Assembly (NCBI GenBank): GCA_036245525.1 | Contig: BTPG01000002.1 | Span: forward strand, 127,183,076-127,247,075 | Direction: 5' to 3' | DNA: 64,000 nucleotides | From: Semisulcospira habei | Taxonomy: Eukaryota > Mollusca > Gastropoda > Semisulcospiridae | Shown: one piece after another, positions 1-11,316 of the stretch | How the letters are laid out: every line of letters starts with the position of its first letter | Position numbering within the stretch: position 1 is the first letter of the stretch | Notes under the pieces: generated by a model | Told to the model about the DNA's origin: nothing | Databases searched by the model: none | What the model saw: the letters and a program-made list of their open reading frames with translations, nothing else | Translations under genes and position numbers: made by a program

Positions 1-411
1 TTACTTCCCCGAATTCTAAACATACTAACTAAACCAAACCGGAACACCGCTATACAACCACATTACTCTTACCACGCATACTGTCTTTAACTAAACAACT
101 ATCAATACTACATTTATAGAAACATACCTGAAATCTAGGTTTCAGAGTCTTGGAATGCGGGCTAGGTAATCAAACACAACCGTTCCATACGATAAAACAG
201 CCCGCACTCCCGATCTAGACCTCTGACAGTCACAGCTTCCGCCTAGAACTCACTAAACAGAACTCGCCAAACTCCGTGCTAACCATGTCTTACATATTCC
301 ACGTGGACAGCAGGCCCCACGGACTTTCGGCACAAACAAACCGTTAACAAAAACCGTACCGTACTAATCCTATTGTGCGAGCACTATGCACAAGCATAGA
401 GCTTCATCACA
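1..411 (-). repeat. LTR (3' LTR of minus-strand element, cut by the window edge)
   Basis: Bases 1-411 repeat 4763-5173 with only three differences noticed (near 140, 182 and 329). On the minus strand it begins TGTGATGAAG. The near identity implies a recent insertion. Confidence 0.9.
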
Positions 412-427
412 ATTCCCCCTTCCTCGG
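412..427 (-). promoter_or_regulatory. Candidate polypurine tract
   Basis: The + strand reads attcccccttcctc directly after the LTR, which on the minus strand is a purine run abutting the 3' LTR, the expected place of the plus-strand primer of an LTR element. Confidence 0.6.
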
Positions 428-734
428 GAAAAAAAGAAACGACCGAGTTTCTTTTTAAGACTACTCGATGTAATATTATCCGAAAACAGGGAAGGACTAA
501 CTTTTACTACCTAGAATACAAGAAAAAAAATCACAGCCTTAAGCCTCAACGCACACTCTCGGATCGCACAGCGAAAGCCAAAACAGAACTAATGCGTTAA
601 ACTAACCTCCAGAAATGAAAAAGATCCAACGACTGCCCACACACACACTCGCGAGACCCCCGTCTCTGACCTACCGACAATCGCGAGACCCCAGTCTCCG
701 ACTTGCCTACAATCGCGAGACCCTAGTCTCCGAT

Positions 735-2798
735 CTACCTAAATATTGGGTGCTGAGCCGCATTTCTGTCCGCAACCGAAGTATGCCGTCTCAGACCAAC
801 CCGACTATTGGGCCACACCCGCTGACCGATTCCCTGTTTCTGGACGGAAATAACACGTTCCCTCTGCCCACGAGCACGCTTGCTCGGAGCTCTCGTCGCG
901 ACTGCACCGCTAGGAACATGAGCTCGCTTAATCGCTCCAACTTTAGCCATGACTGGCTGCACACCCTTCATGTTACCCAGAACTAAATCAACTACTGGCT
1001 CGTCGATGACGCACGAAACCAGACTACCTGTAAAAAACTCGGTGTCAATCTCTATCTTAGCTAACGGAAAAACATCTATCTTTCCTCCAAACAAAACTAC
1101 TTCCTGTGACTCGCCTGTGAACTGATCTGGTCTAACAAGGCTACGCCTGACCCCCGCGGTCGTTGTACCGGAGTCACGGAGAACAGAAACAAGGCATCCA
1201 TTAACAACACCGTCTACCAGCGGTAGGCAACCACCTCCGTCATCTGAACACACTGCGCCCAGCTGTGGTTCCTCCCCGACTGGGATCGCAAAACTGGCTA
1301 CGTGAGTGGGCTGCACCGCCCCATCCACCATACCAGGACTATTAGGACCTTGATGAGCCAGATGGCCGTGCTCCTGATAACCAGCATACTGCGCGCCTTC
1401 ACTGTAGTACGGACAGCTCCGACTGAAGTGCCCGTACCCACTACAAGAAAAACACTGCGTGTCCGAACTCGCAACACGACCACGACCATACCCACGCAAA
1501 GAAGTCCCTCCACGTGCGTACGGATCGCTACCGCCATTGCTGTTACCTCGATCACCGCGTCGAAAACGCAAAGTACCTCTACCGTTAATCCGCTGGCCTC
1601 CACGTAAAGTATTGACCCCCCGGTAACCCCCAGACGTGTTAGCAGCGACCAACCCGACTGGCGGTGTCTCGGTCCTACGCGCGAGGTTTTTCGTAGGATG
1701 CGCCATCCGAAAAGCCTCCGCGTGCTGTACTAACTCGTCCGTAGTCTTGAGGTTACGCTCTCTCAAGAATACCGCTAGATCCTTGGAAACGCTTCCAAAG
1801 AACTGTTCAGCCAACATGAGATCGAACAATGCTTCGTACGTGTGGTCGATCTTGGACAGTTCGACCCAACATACGAGCAAATGGGACAATCGTTTGCCAA
1901 ACGACATAAACGATTCCCCTGTCTCTGGCCGACAAGCTCTCAAGCGTTCCCTAAAACCTTCCGCATTACACTGGAACTTCTGCAAGAGACACTCCTTCAA
2001 AGTCTCGTAATCTATGGTCCCCAAAATGGTCAAACTATGGTAAAGACTCAAGGCCTGTCCCTCAAGCACAGATGAAAGCAAAACGGGCCAGTTGGCAGGA
2101 GGCCAACTCAACGCCTGCGCATGAGACTCAAAACGGCACAAAAAAGCGTCAATAGAGTCCACGGACTCTTTAAACATCGGCAGTTTAGGAAAATTGCGTA
2201 TTCCTCGGCCTACTGAATCACTATCTGGTCTAGATCCCGCATCTCGAGCTAACTGTAGTTGCACCTCTCTATCTCTCTCCTTTTCTTCCCTCCGATACTC
2301 TAGTTCCTTCTCTCTTAAAGCATGTTCCCTCTCGTCTTTCTCTCTCTGAAACGCTCTCTCTTCTCTCTGTACTTCTAACTCTTTCTCCTTTAAAACTCTT
2401 TCTTTCTCTGCTCGCTCTCTCTGATCTTCTAATTCTTTCTCCTTTAGCTCCATTTCCTCTTTCTTAAGTATTCTGTCGTTCTCTTCTCTCTCTCTCTGAA
2501 TTTCTAATTCTTTCTCGTCCCTCACCCTCTGAACCTCTAACTCTTTCTCCTTTAAGGCTTTCTGAACCTCTAACTCTTTCTCTTTTAGTACTCTCTCTTC
2601 TCTCTGAATTTCTCTCTCTCTTGCCCTATCCTCTCTATCCCTACATTTCTCTACGTAATCGAAAAGCTTCTCATCCTTAAGTCCTAACCTTTCACCCTGT
2701 TTAATGTAAGCCTCTACCGGGTCTACCTCCATATTTACTACAACCTCCGAAACTTGAGCACGTAAAAAATACAAATACCACAACCAAATCAACTGCAA
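735..2798 (-). CDS. Gag with protease remnant of a Ty3/gypsy-like LTR retrotransposon
   Basis: The open frame is 687 codons; the Met at residue 23 (2732, NMEVDPVEAY) is the more likely start because the preceding residues are a hydrophobic leader-like stretch. Residues about 55-195 are a charged coiled coil with repeats of the type KEKELEVQ. A SCAN/retrotrans-gag-like capsid region follows, then a Gly/Arg-rich stretch and one CCHC zinc knuckle (CFSCSGYGHFSRSC). The end carries LRDSGTTT, an aspartic-protease active-site-like D-S-G, and DLVLGN, like the protease flap-side I-L-G motif. No reverse transcriptase, RNase H or integrase lies between this frame and the LTR, so the element is internally deleted and would depend on enzymes supplied in trans. 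The frame itself is uninterrupted. Confidence 0.85.
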   Translation of the reverse strand: MQLIWLWYLYFLRAQVSEVVVNMEVDPVEAYIKQGERLGLKDEKLFDYVEKCRDREDRAREREIQREERVLKEKELEVQKALKEKELEVQRVRDEKELEIQREREENDRILKKEEMELKEKELEDQRERAEKERVLKEKELEVQREERAFQREKDEREHALREKELEYRREEKERDREVQLQLARDAGSRPDSDSVGRGIRNFPKLPMFKESVDSIDAFLCRFESHAQALSWPPANWPVLLSSVLEGQALSLYHSLTILGTIDYETLKECLLQKFQCNAEGFRERLRACRPETGESFMSFGKRLSHLLVCWVELSKIDHTYEALFDLMLAEQFFGSVSKDLAVFLRERNLKTTDELVQHAEAFRMAHPTKNLARRTETPPVGLVAANTSGGYRGVNTLRGGQRINGRGTLRFRRGDRGNSNGGSDPYARGGTSLRGYGRGRVASSDTQCFSCSGYGHFSRSCPYYSEGAQYAGYQEHGHLAHQGPNSPGMVDGAVQPTHVASFAIPVGEEPQLGAVCSDDGGGCLPLVDGVVNGCLVSVLRDSGTTTAGVRRSLVRPDQFTGESQEVVLFGGKIDVFPLAKIEIDTEFFTGSLVSCVIDEPVVDLVLGNMKGVQPVMAKVGAIKRAHVPSGAVATRAPSKRARGQRERVISVQKQGIGQRVWPNSRVGLRRHTSVADRNAAQHPIFR

Positions 2799-3443
2799 AA
2801 CTTAAAATGAGAACTTAAAACAAAATCAACAAACCATGGAGAAAACAGTGACCTACTTTGATGTCCAGATGGAACGAAAAATAAGAACGATAGAAAGAAG
2901 AGCAAGGAAAAAGAACACTACCTATACAAAAGGAAGAAACAAGAACTAACTCCTCGTAAGATCCTGAAAACTACAGAAATAACGGATCTTACCCCCTAGA
3001 ATCGGAGAGGGGAATCTAACACAACAACATGCACATAGCAACAAATCCTACTCTAAAATCGCTACTCACTACCGCCCGCAAATACTTCTAACCTACCGCT
3101 AAAACAGGGTCACCACTGTAACGCACGCAGACTTGCCCACAGTCGTACGCACAGACTCTCACGCAACAGACGCATACACCGCCACTGACTCAGACGGGCG
3201 CATTCATGCGGTAAAACAAACACACGGGCTCCCTTTCTAAAGTAACCTTTATACAGTATAAATGAAAAAGAATGACATGACTATCAACTATATACAATAT
3301 TCTACTATCACACCACACACGTATCACAGTATCTTTGCCAGGTTAGGTCTTAGTCTCACATTGCCTCCAACCTGTTTGATGTTGTTGTCTGGTTACGTTG
3401 GTCCTTCTCACGTCTAGGCGTGAAAGTCCTTCGTCGTACGCTT
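2799..3443 (-). other. Leader of the LTR element, first part
   Basis: This is non-coding DNA between the gag start and the first SINE-like insertion; no convincing primer-binding site was identified. Confidence 0.5.
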
Positions 3444-3829
3444 ACCCCACCCGGGTCTGCCTTGGGGGACTTGGGTGGGGTTAGGTATTTTTTAGTTCCC
3501 AGGGTCACCCTGGTCAGCCCCACAGGGTGGGTTTTTCTCTCTATTCTGGGGCATGTGTTTCTGTCTACCCTTTGTCCATTCACCTGTATTTGCCTTTTTA
3601 AAACTCTCCCTACTGTCTGCACTGCCTGTAGCTCTTGATATTGGATGTGTGTTGCTAAATGGTCTTAGCTTTATTTAGGCCCCATGTTGTAGGTTTATTT
3701 AACGTATTTGACCGGCTGGCGACATACATTCAATTTTCTGTTTAGTTTTTTTTTCACAAGCAGTGCAGGCACGTCCTGAGAAAGCCTTGTTGCTGTCGGG
3801 ACGTTAAGCAATGTACAATCAATCAATCA
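3444..3829 (+). repeat. SINE-like repeat, copy 1 (CCCACCCGGGTCTGCC family)
   Basis: The 386-bp copy starts with a CCCACCCGGGTCTGCC box, passes GGTCACCCTGGTCAGCCCC, and ends GACGTTAAGCAATGTACAATC plus a short CAAT-type tail. It is flanked by the 14-bp target duplication TTCGTCGTACGCTT (3430-3443 and 3830-3843), as expected for LINE-mobilised elements. Confidence 0.85.
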
Positions 3830-3886
3830 TTCGTCGTACGCTTGTTGCCGTCCTGTCTCTCTTTGGGCACGGACGTCCTCGTACGG

Positions 3887-4277
3887 ACCCCACCCGGGTC
3901 TGCCCTGGGGGACTTGGGTGGGGTTAGGTTCTTTTTAGTTCCCAGGGTCACCCTGGTCAGCCCCACAGGGTGGGTTTCCTTTCTATTCTGGGGCATGTGT
4001 TTCTGTCTACCCTTGGTCCATTCACCTGTATTTGTCTTTTTAAAACTCTCCCAACTGTCTGCACTGCCTGTAGCTCTTGATATTGGATGTGTGTTGCTAA
4101 ATGGTCTTAGCTTTATTTAGGCCCCATGTTGTAGGTTTATTTAATGTATTTGACCGGCTGGCGACATACATTCAATTTCTGTTCAGTTTTTTTTTTCACA
4201 AGCAGTGCAGGCACGTCCTGAGAAAGCCTTGTTGCTGTCGGGACGTTAAGCAATGCACAATCAATCAATCAATCGTT
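3887..4277 (+). repeat. SINE-like repeat, copy 2
   Basis: A second full copy lies 57 bp after the first, with its own target duplication CTCGTACGG (3878-3886 and 4278-4286). Both sit in the leader of the LTR element. Confidence 0.85.
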
Positions 4278-4762
4278 CTCGTACGGTACTCAGTTCTCAC
4301 TTGGACTTGGGTGTCTTGGTCCCCAGTCAGACTCACTCTCAGAAGAGCTGGAGGGATGACCTCACGTAGGTCCCACCTGCGACTCGACGTCTCGGCGTCC
4401 GTCTTCCACTCTCGTTACAAGAACTCTGAATAGACAAAAGTCCCAACGTAACACTTGCTAAACACACAACATATTGGATCAATGAGAAACGTCACGTAAC
4501 CTGGCTGATACAAATAACTCACACGTTCATTCACACACACACACTTGCTTCATAAACTATCTTCGTATCACCCCCCATATCTCTGTCACTATCTTGAAAC
4601 AGACTATAGCCTAACACTCTTGCTATACATTACTCTATACCCTGGAAAAGACTATGCTTACCCAACCACGTACTATCTTCATAGCGGCTTAGACATACAC
4701 ACTTCATATTCCTTTAGTCATCTAACTCGGTAAACAACTGTCACAGTATACAAAAACACCGG

Positions 4763-5173
4763 TTACTTCCCCGAATTCTAAACATACTAACTAAACCAAA
4801 CCGGAACACCGCTATACAACCACATTACTCTTACCACGCATACTGTCTTTAACTAAACAACTATCAATACTACATTTATAGAAACATACCTGAAATCTAG
4901 GCTTCAGAGTCTTGGAATGCGGGCTAGGTAATCAAACACAACCATTCCATACGATAAAACAGCCCGCACTCCCGATCTAGACCTCTGACAGTCACAGCTT
5001 CCGCCTAGAACTCACTAAACAGAACTCGCCAAACTCCGTGCTAACCATGTCTTACATATTCCACGTGGACAGCAGGCCCCACGGACTTTCAGCACAAACA
5101 AACCGTTAACAAAAACCGTACCGTACTAATCCTATTGTGCGAGCACTATGCACAAGCATAGAGCTTCATCACA
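4763..5173 (-). repeat. LTR (5' LTR of minus-strand element)
   Basis: This is the second LTR copy; its left border lies somewhere in 4287-4762 and cannot be fixed because the partner copy is cut by the window. The right end reads catcaca, so the minus-strand LTR starts with TG. Confidence 0.85.
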
Positions 5174-5204
5174 CTCACACACGCCAAAAGTTATGCGTGT
5201 ACCA

Positions 5205-5440
5205 TAAAACTAATAGCGGATACACTAGGCAGCTCTCACTGACAGCAACACCCAAAACAAAAATAAAATAATTATAACGGTGAATGCACGTTTAAAGGAA
5301 TAGATGTGTCTTTAAAGACTGCCGGAAACTATTGGCCGATTCAACATATCTGAGGGGCTGTGGAAGTTTATTCCAAAGAAATGGTCCTTGGTATGAGACG
5401 GACCTCTCACCAAAAGACTTTCTCACAGTCGGAAAGCATA
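5205..5440 (-). repeat. LINE 3' fragment (C-terminal segment, minus strand)
   Basis: The minus strand encodes a degraded GPFLWNKLP-like terminus followed by a 3' UTR; the same segment occurs on the + strand at about 48560-48720 with long identical blocks. Confidence 0.6.
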
Positions 5441-5539
5441 ATAGTTTAATGTTTAGTTTTTGCATGCTGGAAGGAACATGATTACTTGAAAGTTAACAGT
5501 GACATTAAAAAGGTGGCATCCTGTGAGGAGGAAAGAGAC

Positions 5540-6230
5540 TTAGGTGTTATTTTGATAAAGTTCTATCTTTTGACCCCCATATTCACAACTGTATCAATAT
5601 ATCCAACAAAATGGTTGGAGTAGTTAAGAGAGCCTTTAATTATTTGGATAAGGACATCTTTAGTAAACTGTATAAATCACTAGTCAGACCACATTTAGAA
5701 TATGCAAACACTGTATGGTACCCAGGTTTAAAGAGACCATCGGTTGCACTCGAAAGGGTAGAGAGACGAGCAACCAAGCTAGTTAAAGAATGTAAAAATA
5801 TGACTTACTTAGACTCAAATACTTTGGACTACACTCCTTACATGGACGTAGAATACGTGGAGACTTAATCCAAGTTTTTAAAATTTATAATGGCATCGAC
5901 GACCTAAATTGGAACAACTTTTTTGCAGCACCGTTTTGTGAAAGAACCCAAAACTCTGAAGGGAAAATCTCTGTACGGCATTGCAACACTAACCTGCAGA
6001 TGTTTTGTTTTTTAACAGAGTAGCCATTGTTTGGAATGTTACTAGTTTCATTAAAAAAAACACCTAACATAATTTTTTTTAAAAACCAGCTAGACAAATT
6101 ACCAAAATTTAAAGAGATTTTCTATTGCTATGATGAATGATTTATAGAAAAATGTTCATGCCTAACAGACTCGTAAAGTGATTAAAAAAAGAAAGGACAT
6201 TTGCAAAGGCCTCGTGGCCTATTTTGTCCT
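5540..6230 (+). pseudogene. LINE reverse-transcriptase C-terminal remnant (CR1/L2-like)
   Basis: The frame at 5611-5868 encodes KLYKSLVRPHLEYANTVW, the standard segment after the RT palm of CR1/L2-type LINEs, then a frameshifted GRRIRGDLIQVFKIYNG-like stretch. Several frameshifts show that it is dead. Confidence 0.75.
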
Positions 6231-6239
6231 CATACTACT

Positions 6240-6900
6240 ACATACTACAATATACTAAAACGGTAAGACTTGTAATACTAAGATTAAGACATTAAAACTC
6301 TAGACACAAAACATTATTCAATATTAAAACATTCTAAATTTTATGAAGATCACACAAACTGAACTAATATAATTACTAAAACATAAAAACCAGCATTTTT
6401 AACAACATTAAAAATAAATAAATAAAATTAAATTAAATGAATAGATATAAGTAGATATTTATCACATATCATCGAACACATTTTCATCTTACTTTCCAAT
6501 AATAAATTAAATTAAATGAATAGATATAAGAAGATATTCTCACATATCCTCGAACACATTTACGTCATACTTTCCACTTAACCCTCTACAAACGTCCACC
6601 CAGGCCAGCTATACCCATGCGATGAAACAGCTGTGTAAATCACACATATGCACACACATGCACACACACGTACACATACACTTTTAACAGCCTGTGTAGA
6701 TTTACAAATTTAAGAGTCAGAGGGCAACATTGGCACTGTACACAGCGCTAATGGCTGCATGCACAAGGGAGTTAAGTGAATGAAATTTATGTGTGAAATG
6801 AAAAATTGAAGGGTATACAAGTCCGTAATTGGACTAATTTCAGGTTCACTGATGCGTTGATGCCTTATGTTTCTGTCGGGTGTTTGAGACTACCAGTACT
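6240..6900. other. AT-rich spacer with a short direct repeat
   Basis: No gene is seen. A roughly 65-bp block (attaaatgaatagatataag and following) occurs at about 6425 and again at about 6505. Confidence 0.5.
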
Positions 6901-6901
6901 G

Positions 6902-7107
6902 TTAACCCTTTTAGCCCCAGATCCCTACAGCAGGAGATGGCTTGACCATGATAATTCAAGGGTAGTGCCAGATTAGCTTGGCGCCTTCATACGCCAAGCT
7001 AATCTGGCACTACCCTTGGATTATCATGGTCATCTCCTGCAACTGGTACATAGTTCGGCAACACCTCCAAAATTTTAGAAATGAGACCTTGGGGCTAAAA
7101 GGATTAA
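6902..7107. mobile_element. Family A hairpin MITE
   Basis: TTAA bounds both ends; the termini are CCCTTTTAGCCCC and its complement, and the core palindrome carries GTGCCAGATTAGCTTGGCGCC. Confidence 0.85.
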
Positions 7108-7345
7108 ACAATCCAGACCAAAAAGGTGACTGCGAAGCGTGTAAAATGCAAAGAAGTACCCAATGGAGAAAGAAATGTGCTTAGAAAAGACGGGTACAAC
7201 ACAATTTATTAATATTTCAGGTAAATACCCTTTGTCAAAATAGACAAACAACCAGAGAGATTAGCCGCTACTTATCTTCATTCGCAGAAGGAATGTTTCT
7301 AAGCGTGTTTCTTTCTCCGTTGGGTACTTCTTTACAAGGATTAAA
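7108..7345 (-). mobile_element. Penelope-type terminal fragment
   Basis: The minus strand matches the 3' end of the 1.3-kb palindrome at 61159-62444, including the GGGTATTTACC-type hairpin. It abuts the right end of the preceding MITE. Confidence 0.65.
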
Positions 7346-7706
7346 AGTACTTCTTTAAAAGGATTAAAGCTGAGGCTTTTTTCATCATTACTGATCAAAT
7401 ATAAATGCATAGGAACTGGGTGTTGAGGTTTTGTGTGACACCCCGCTGTATGTGCCTGCACCAGTCCCCAGTTCGTACTCTCAGCGTATGAGGTTCCATG
7501 CTGAGGCATCTGTGGCTCAAGGTACATGACACGCCTTTGTTGGAAGCGGCACGCTGGTTCACTTTTACGCTTTGCAACTTTGCAAGTTGCATTTCCTGTT
7601 GGTTTTTGCGTGTTTGGCATGGTTTTAAAAAAGCAACAACAAACATTCCAGTTGTTATGTGTTGAAAATTATGGCTCATCACTCTAGTGTCCTCAGGTTG
7701 AAATTC

Positions 7707-8070
7707 ACCCCTCCCGGGTCTGCCCAGGGGGACTTGGGTGGGGTTAACTACTTTTTAGTTCCCAGGGTCACCCTGGTCAGCCCCACAGGGTGGGTTTTCC
7801 CCTCTGTTCTGGGGCATGTGTTTCTGACTACCCTTGGTCCATTCACCTGTATTTTCCTTTTTTAAACTCTCCCTACTGTCTGCACTGCGTGTAGGTCTTG
7901 ATATTGGATGTTTGTTGCTAAATGGTCTTAGGTTTATTTAGCGTATTAGACCGGCTGGCGACATACATTCAATATTCTGTTTAGTTTTTTTTTCACAAAC
8001 AGTGCAGGCACGTCCTGAGAAAGTCTTGTTGCTGTTGGGACGTTAAGCAATGTACAACCAACCAAGCAAC
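7707..8070 (+). repeat. SINE-like repeat, copy 3
   Basis: This copy is of the GGGGTTAACTACTTTTTAG subfamily and has a perfect 13-bp target duplication CAGGTTGAAATTC (7694-7706 and 8071-8083). Confidence 0.85.
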
Positions 8071-8099
8071 CAGGTTGAAATTCCCAAATTTAGGAGTTT

Positions 8100-8236
8100 T
8101 CCTCTAAAGGCTACATTACTGTACTTCAGTTCAGGAGAGAAATTGACCAAGATTGTTCACGAGTGGTGCCAGGACAGCTTGGTGCCTGAAGGCACCTAGT
8201 TATTCTGGCGCCATCCTTGAACTGTCTTGGTCATTT
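8100..8236. mobile_element. Family A hairpin MITE, degraded
   Basis: The core reads GTGCCAGGACAGCTTGGTGCC, with a mutated partner arm and no clear TTAA ends. Confidence 0.65.
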
Positions 8237-8351
8237 AAAAAGTCTCTTTTATTTACAGAAGGGACTTTTAAAGTAGGATGGGTTGCGGTAGAGTGAATTC
8301 AATAGCGTGCCTATGATGTCTTAGTTTAACAAGAAAAATTGTCATGTCTGG

Positions 8352-8565
8352 TTAACCCATTCAGCCCCGACACCTTACAGCAGGAGATCGGTCGACCATG
8401 ATAATTCAAGGGTAGTGCCAGATTAGCTTGGTGCCTGTCAGCACCAAGCTAATCTGGCACTGCCCTAGAATTGTCATGGTCGATCCATCCCCTGCAACTG
8501 GTGCATAGTCATTAGATGGCACCTCCCAAATTTGGGAAATACGGCCGTGGGGCTGACTGAGTTAA
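8352..8565. mobile_element. Family A hairpin MITE
   Basis: TTAACCCATTCAGCCCC opens the element and a diverged complement closes it; the core palindrome is nearly perfect. Confidence 0.85.
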
Positions 8566-8808
8566 GCTAACATCGCTGCAGTACGTACTGATGCTTTTTA
8601 TGTGCTGTGCCCCTTACAAAGCTCACTGAGGCACTGGCAGATCAGGGAGGCTTTTCCAATAGGAGTTCATTCAACACCGGAATTAGTCAATTAGTAGAGA
8701 CCCATGACAGCGAGGACAGGTCTAATATGAAAGGGACTTTGTAGGCATGGTGTTCCGTTGTATTTGGGTGAATGGGTTACCCCTTTTATTCATAGTACCA
8801 TTCCCTTT

Positions 8809-8901
8809 ATTGACCCTTTGCGTGTCTGTAGCAGTTTTAGTCACGATGATTCCTGTAGGAATTATCACAACCAAACCTGCTATCAACACCCAAAGAGTTA
8901 A
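8809..8901. mobile_element. Family B palindromic MITE
   Basis: The arms read CCCTTTGCGTGTCTGTAGC and a complement, meeting at GATTCCTGTAGGAAT. Confidence 0.75.
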
Positions 8902-9039
8902 TGTGTACCATGTTTCTGTGTGTTCCATGCTGACATGACTACAAGTATTTTGGGGAAACTGTGCTGTAGGCTTGAAAGGAACTAGCAGCCACTCAGCTGA
9001 CGATTTTTGTTGTAAATCTGGTAGTCCTTTTGCATGCAG

Positions 9040-9148
9040 GCGTGTGGAGTCAAGATCATGTCAGACTCTGCTGTGCATCCAGTGCGATTCAGACCGGGCA
9101 AAATTTCATACAGCAGACCCAAGTCTAAAGTTCTCTTCAAGAATGCAG
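9040..9148 (+). CDS. Alternative bait exon 1
   Basis: The exon is 109 nt (3n+1), follows gcatgcag and is followed by gttgtt. It begins in phase 0 and ends in phase 1. The head ACGVKIMSD matches the other cassette exons. The tail is strongly basic, with eight Lys/Arg in about 36 residues (for example FRPGKISY), which would offer trypsin-like cleavage sites if it is a bait segment. It is the first member seen; members further upstream outside the window cannot be excluded. Confidence 0.85.
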
Positions 9149-9539
9149 GTTGTTATGGTCATTTGGCATGCCAGCAATATTTGGGACTTTGTGCCCCTGA
9201 TTGTTCATGCACGTGTAGTCATGCATGCAGGCTTTTGCAAAGTGTTTTTGATTCTCCTTTGGAGCGCCTTTTGGCAAAGTTGACATTATTTGAAATGTGA
9301 GTGATGTGTCTTGCATGAATGTCATGCGTAGAGACTGTGAAAAGCTCTGTCCGAGCATCATGCATGCTTTCATGCGTGCAGCTTCTGTTGCATTTGAAAT
9401 GTATCATTAGTACTTGGTGAGTGTTGCTTGGACATCCCTGAATCCCAACACTGCTGTGTAGTTTCCTTGCCAGCATACATACATTTTGTTTATAAAAAAC
9501 CCGTGTTTACTGAACGACCAAGCGACATGCTGCACGCAA

Positions 9540-9657
9540 AGTGGTCTCAACAAGAGGCATAGATCCTCCTGAGCCCCCGCAGTTGCGGGGGCTCAGGAGG
9601 ATCTATGTCTCTTGCATTTAGAGTGTGTTCTCTTTTTCTCAGCAGTGAAGGGGTTAA
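9540..9657. mobile_element. Family C palindromic MITE
   Basis: The core is a palindrome of AAGAGGCATAGATCCTCCTG type closing over CCCCGCAGTTGCGGGG, and the right end is GGGGTTAA. Confidence 0.75.
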
Positions 9658-9789
9658 GCTGATATTTGAGAGCTTATTGCACTTGAGGTACGTGGACGCG
9701 TGTCACTGCTAGTGAGAAGCAGTGGGAAGCTTGGTGTCCCTCCAAAATCGGGGATTATGTACGGGTATGTGTGTTTTGGATTTGTGATG

Positions 9790-9900
9790 ATCCCTTTTGG
9801 CTAGCTTTGTGGGTTTATTGATGATCCCTGTATCATGATTCCTGCAGGAATCGTCGCCACAAATGGCGCTGGCGCTATCGACAGCCAAAGGATTAGCATA
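9790..9900. mobile_element. Family B palindromic MITE, degraded
   Basis: The central GATTCCTGCAGGAATC and the right arm CGACAGCCAAAGG are preserved; the left arm is rearranged. Confidence 0.55.
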
Positions 9901-9935
9901 ACTGGGAATGAATACATCGCTATAGCTCCACCGCC

Positions 9936-9939
<4 letters not shown>

Positions 9940-9969
<30 letters not shown>
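9940..9969. repeat. Poly-C tract
   Basis: About 29 consecutive C in the intron between alternative exons 1 and 2. Confidence 0.9.
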
Positions 9970-9970
<1 letters not shown>

Positions 9971-10202
9971 CCGCACACACCCTCCACTTTCAACACATTT
10001 ATTTTATTTTTCCTCCGCAGGGTTTACAGCCGAGCTGTGAGAACCTGAAACCAGTCATGGGAGTGTTTCAGACCAGATTTTATCATCCTCATTGTTTAGT
10101 TTGTGATGTGATGGTTTTATTCATCTTCTTGCTGACATACATCCGTAATCTTGTGTTAATTTGTTCTGTGATGCTTTTTTTTATTAAAATTGTTGCAAAC
10201 AG

Positions 10203-10320
10203 TCATCCGGAATGAAGATCCTGTCGGACTTAGCTATGCTACAGCCTGAACCTATATTCTACTTTCGGGCAGCAGGAGGAGTACAAGATGATATGGTGGC
10301 CATGGCAGGTGCTATGCCGG
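10203..10320 (+). CDS. Alternative bait exon 2
   Basis: The exon is 118 nt (3n+1) between tgcaaacag and gtaatg, phase 0 to 1. The head SSGMKILSD is conserved; the tail is acidic to hydrophobic with Met, Ala and Gly (DDMVAMAGAM) and few basic residues, unlike exon 1. A family A hairpin MITE starts only 16 nt past the donor. An internal gcagGT at about 10307 could act as a cryptic donor but would give the wrong exit phase. Confidence 0.85.
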
Positions 10321-10336
10321 GTAATGATACTGAAGG

Positions 10337-10478
10337 TTAACTCATTCAGCCCCGACTCACCACAACAAGATGTGCATCGACCATGATAGTTCAAGCTGTT
10401 CTGGCACCACCCTTGAACTATCATGGTCGATCCATCTCCTGACTTTGAGGATTTTGGCCTTGGGGTACAGTGGGTTAA
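10337..10478. mobile_element. Family A MITE with internal deletion
   Basis: TTAACTCATTCAGCCCC starts 16 nt after the donor of alternative exon 2; the loop half has been lost. Confidence 0.75.
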
Positions 10479-10540
10479 GCCCTTGCACATGCAGCAACCA
10501 GTACTGTTTGCAGAAGGAGTGGGGTTAATATTGTCAGAAT

Positions 10541-10740
10541 AGCTCATTCACCCCTACTGCTGAGTTGTATTGCTTTGAAGATGTGCTTACCTGTTTTTCA
10601 GCAGCTGTGGAAGGTTGATCAGCCATAATAGTTCAAGGGTTTTGCACGACCAGCGTGGCGCCTGTCCAGGCACCAAGCTGATAAAACGCTATCCTTGACC
10701 TATCATGGCTGATACATCCCCCACAGTATTTCATCATGCG
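10541..10740. mobile_element. Family A MITE, diverged
   Basis: A hairpin centred near 10665 contains GCGTGGCGCCTGTCCAGGC; the ends are eroded. Confidence 0.6.
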
Positions 10741-11175
10741 TGAATGAGTTTTCTGTAGCATTTTAACCCTCTGGCTGTCACAGAGTATTACCTTGATTTC
10801 TTCTTGATATTTCTTGATGTGAATGCATGCTGTACATGTTCAGCCAGAGGAAAGAAAAACAGAAGATAGTGGTAGAAAACCCTTTAAAATAGAAACAAAT
10901 AACAACGTTTCGGATCAAAGATCCTTCCTCAGGTGACATGGAAACAAACGTAGAACAGAAAAGAACATGACATAAAGAAAAGACGTCATCCTGTATAGAG
11001 AGAATTTAGAATGACGTATAAAAAAAAAAAAATAATTAAAAAAAAAAAAACAAAAAAAAAACCCCACACACATAATGATGCAAATACACATGCACAAAAC
11101 ACGTACCACAAAACTTACGTCTATATACATACACGTCACTGCATACATTCGCATTCACTCGTGCCTGCTGCAGCT

Positions 11176-11177
<2 letters not shown>

Positions 11178-11258
<81 letters not shown>

Positions 11259-11316
11259 TCACTCACTCACTCACTCACTCACTCACTCACTCACTCACTC
11301 ACTCACTCACTCACTC
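11178..11316. repeat. (AC)n then (ACTC)n microsatellite in the left Penelope arm
   Basis: The AC run passes into repeated ACTC; the right arm has a shorter (GT)n near 12080-12134 without the ACTC part, so the two arms have drifted. Confidence 0.9.

Noticed and set aside
615..986. A 123-codon frame on the + strand
   Set aside because: It lies antisense to the clear gag frame and has no recognisable domain.
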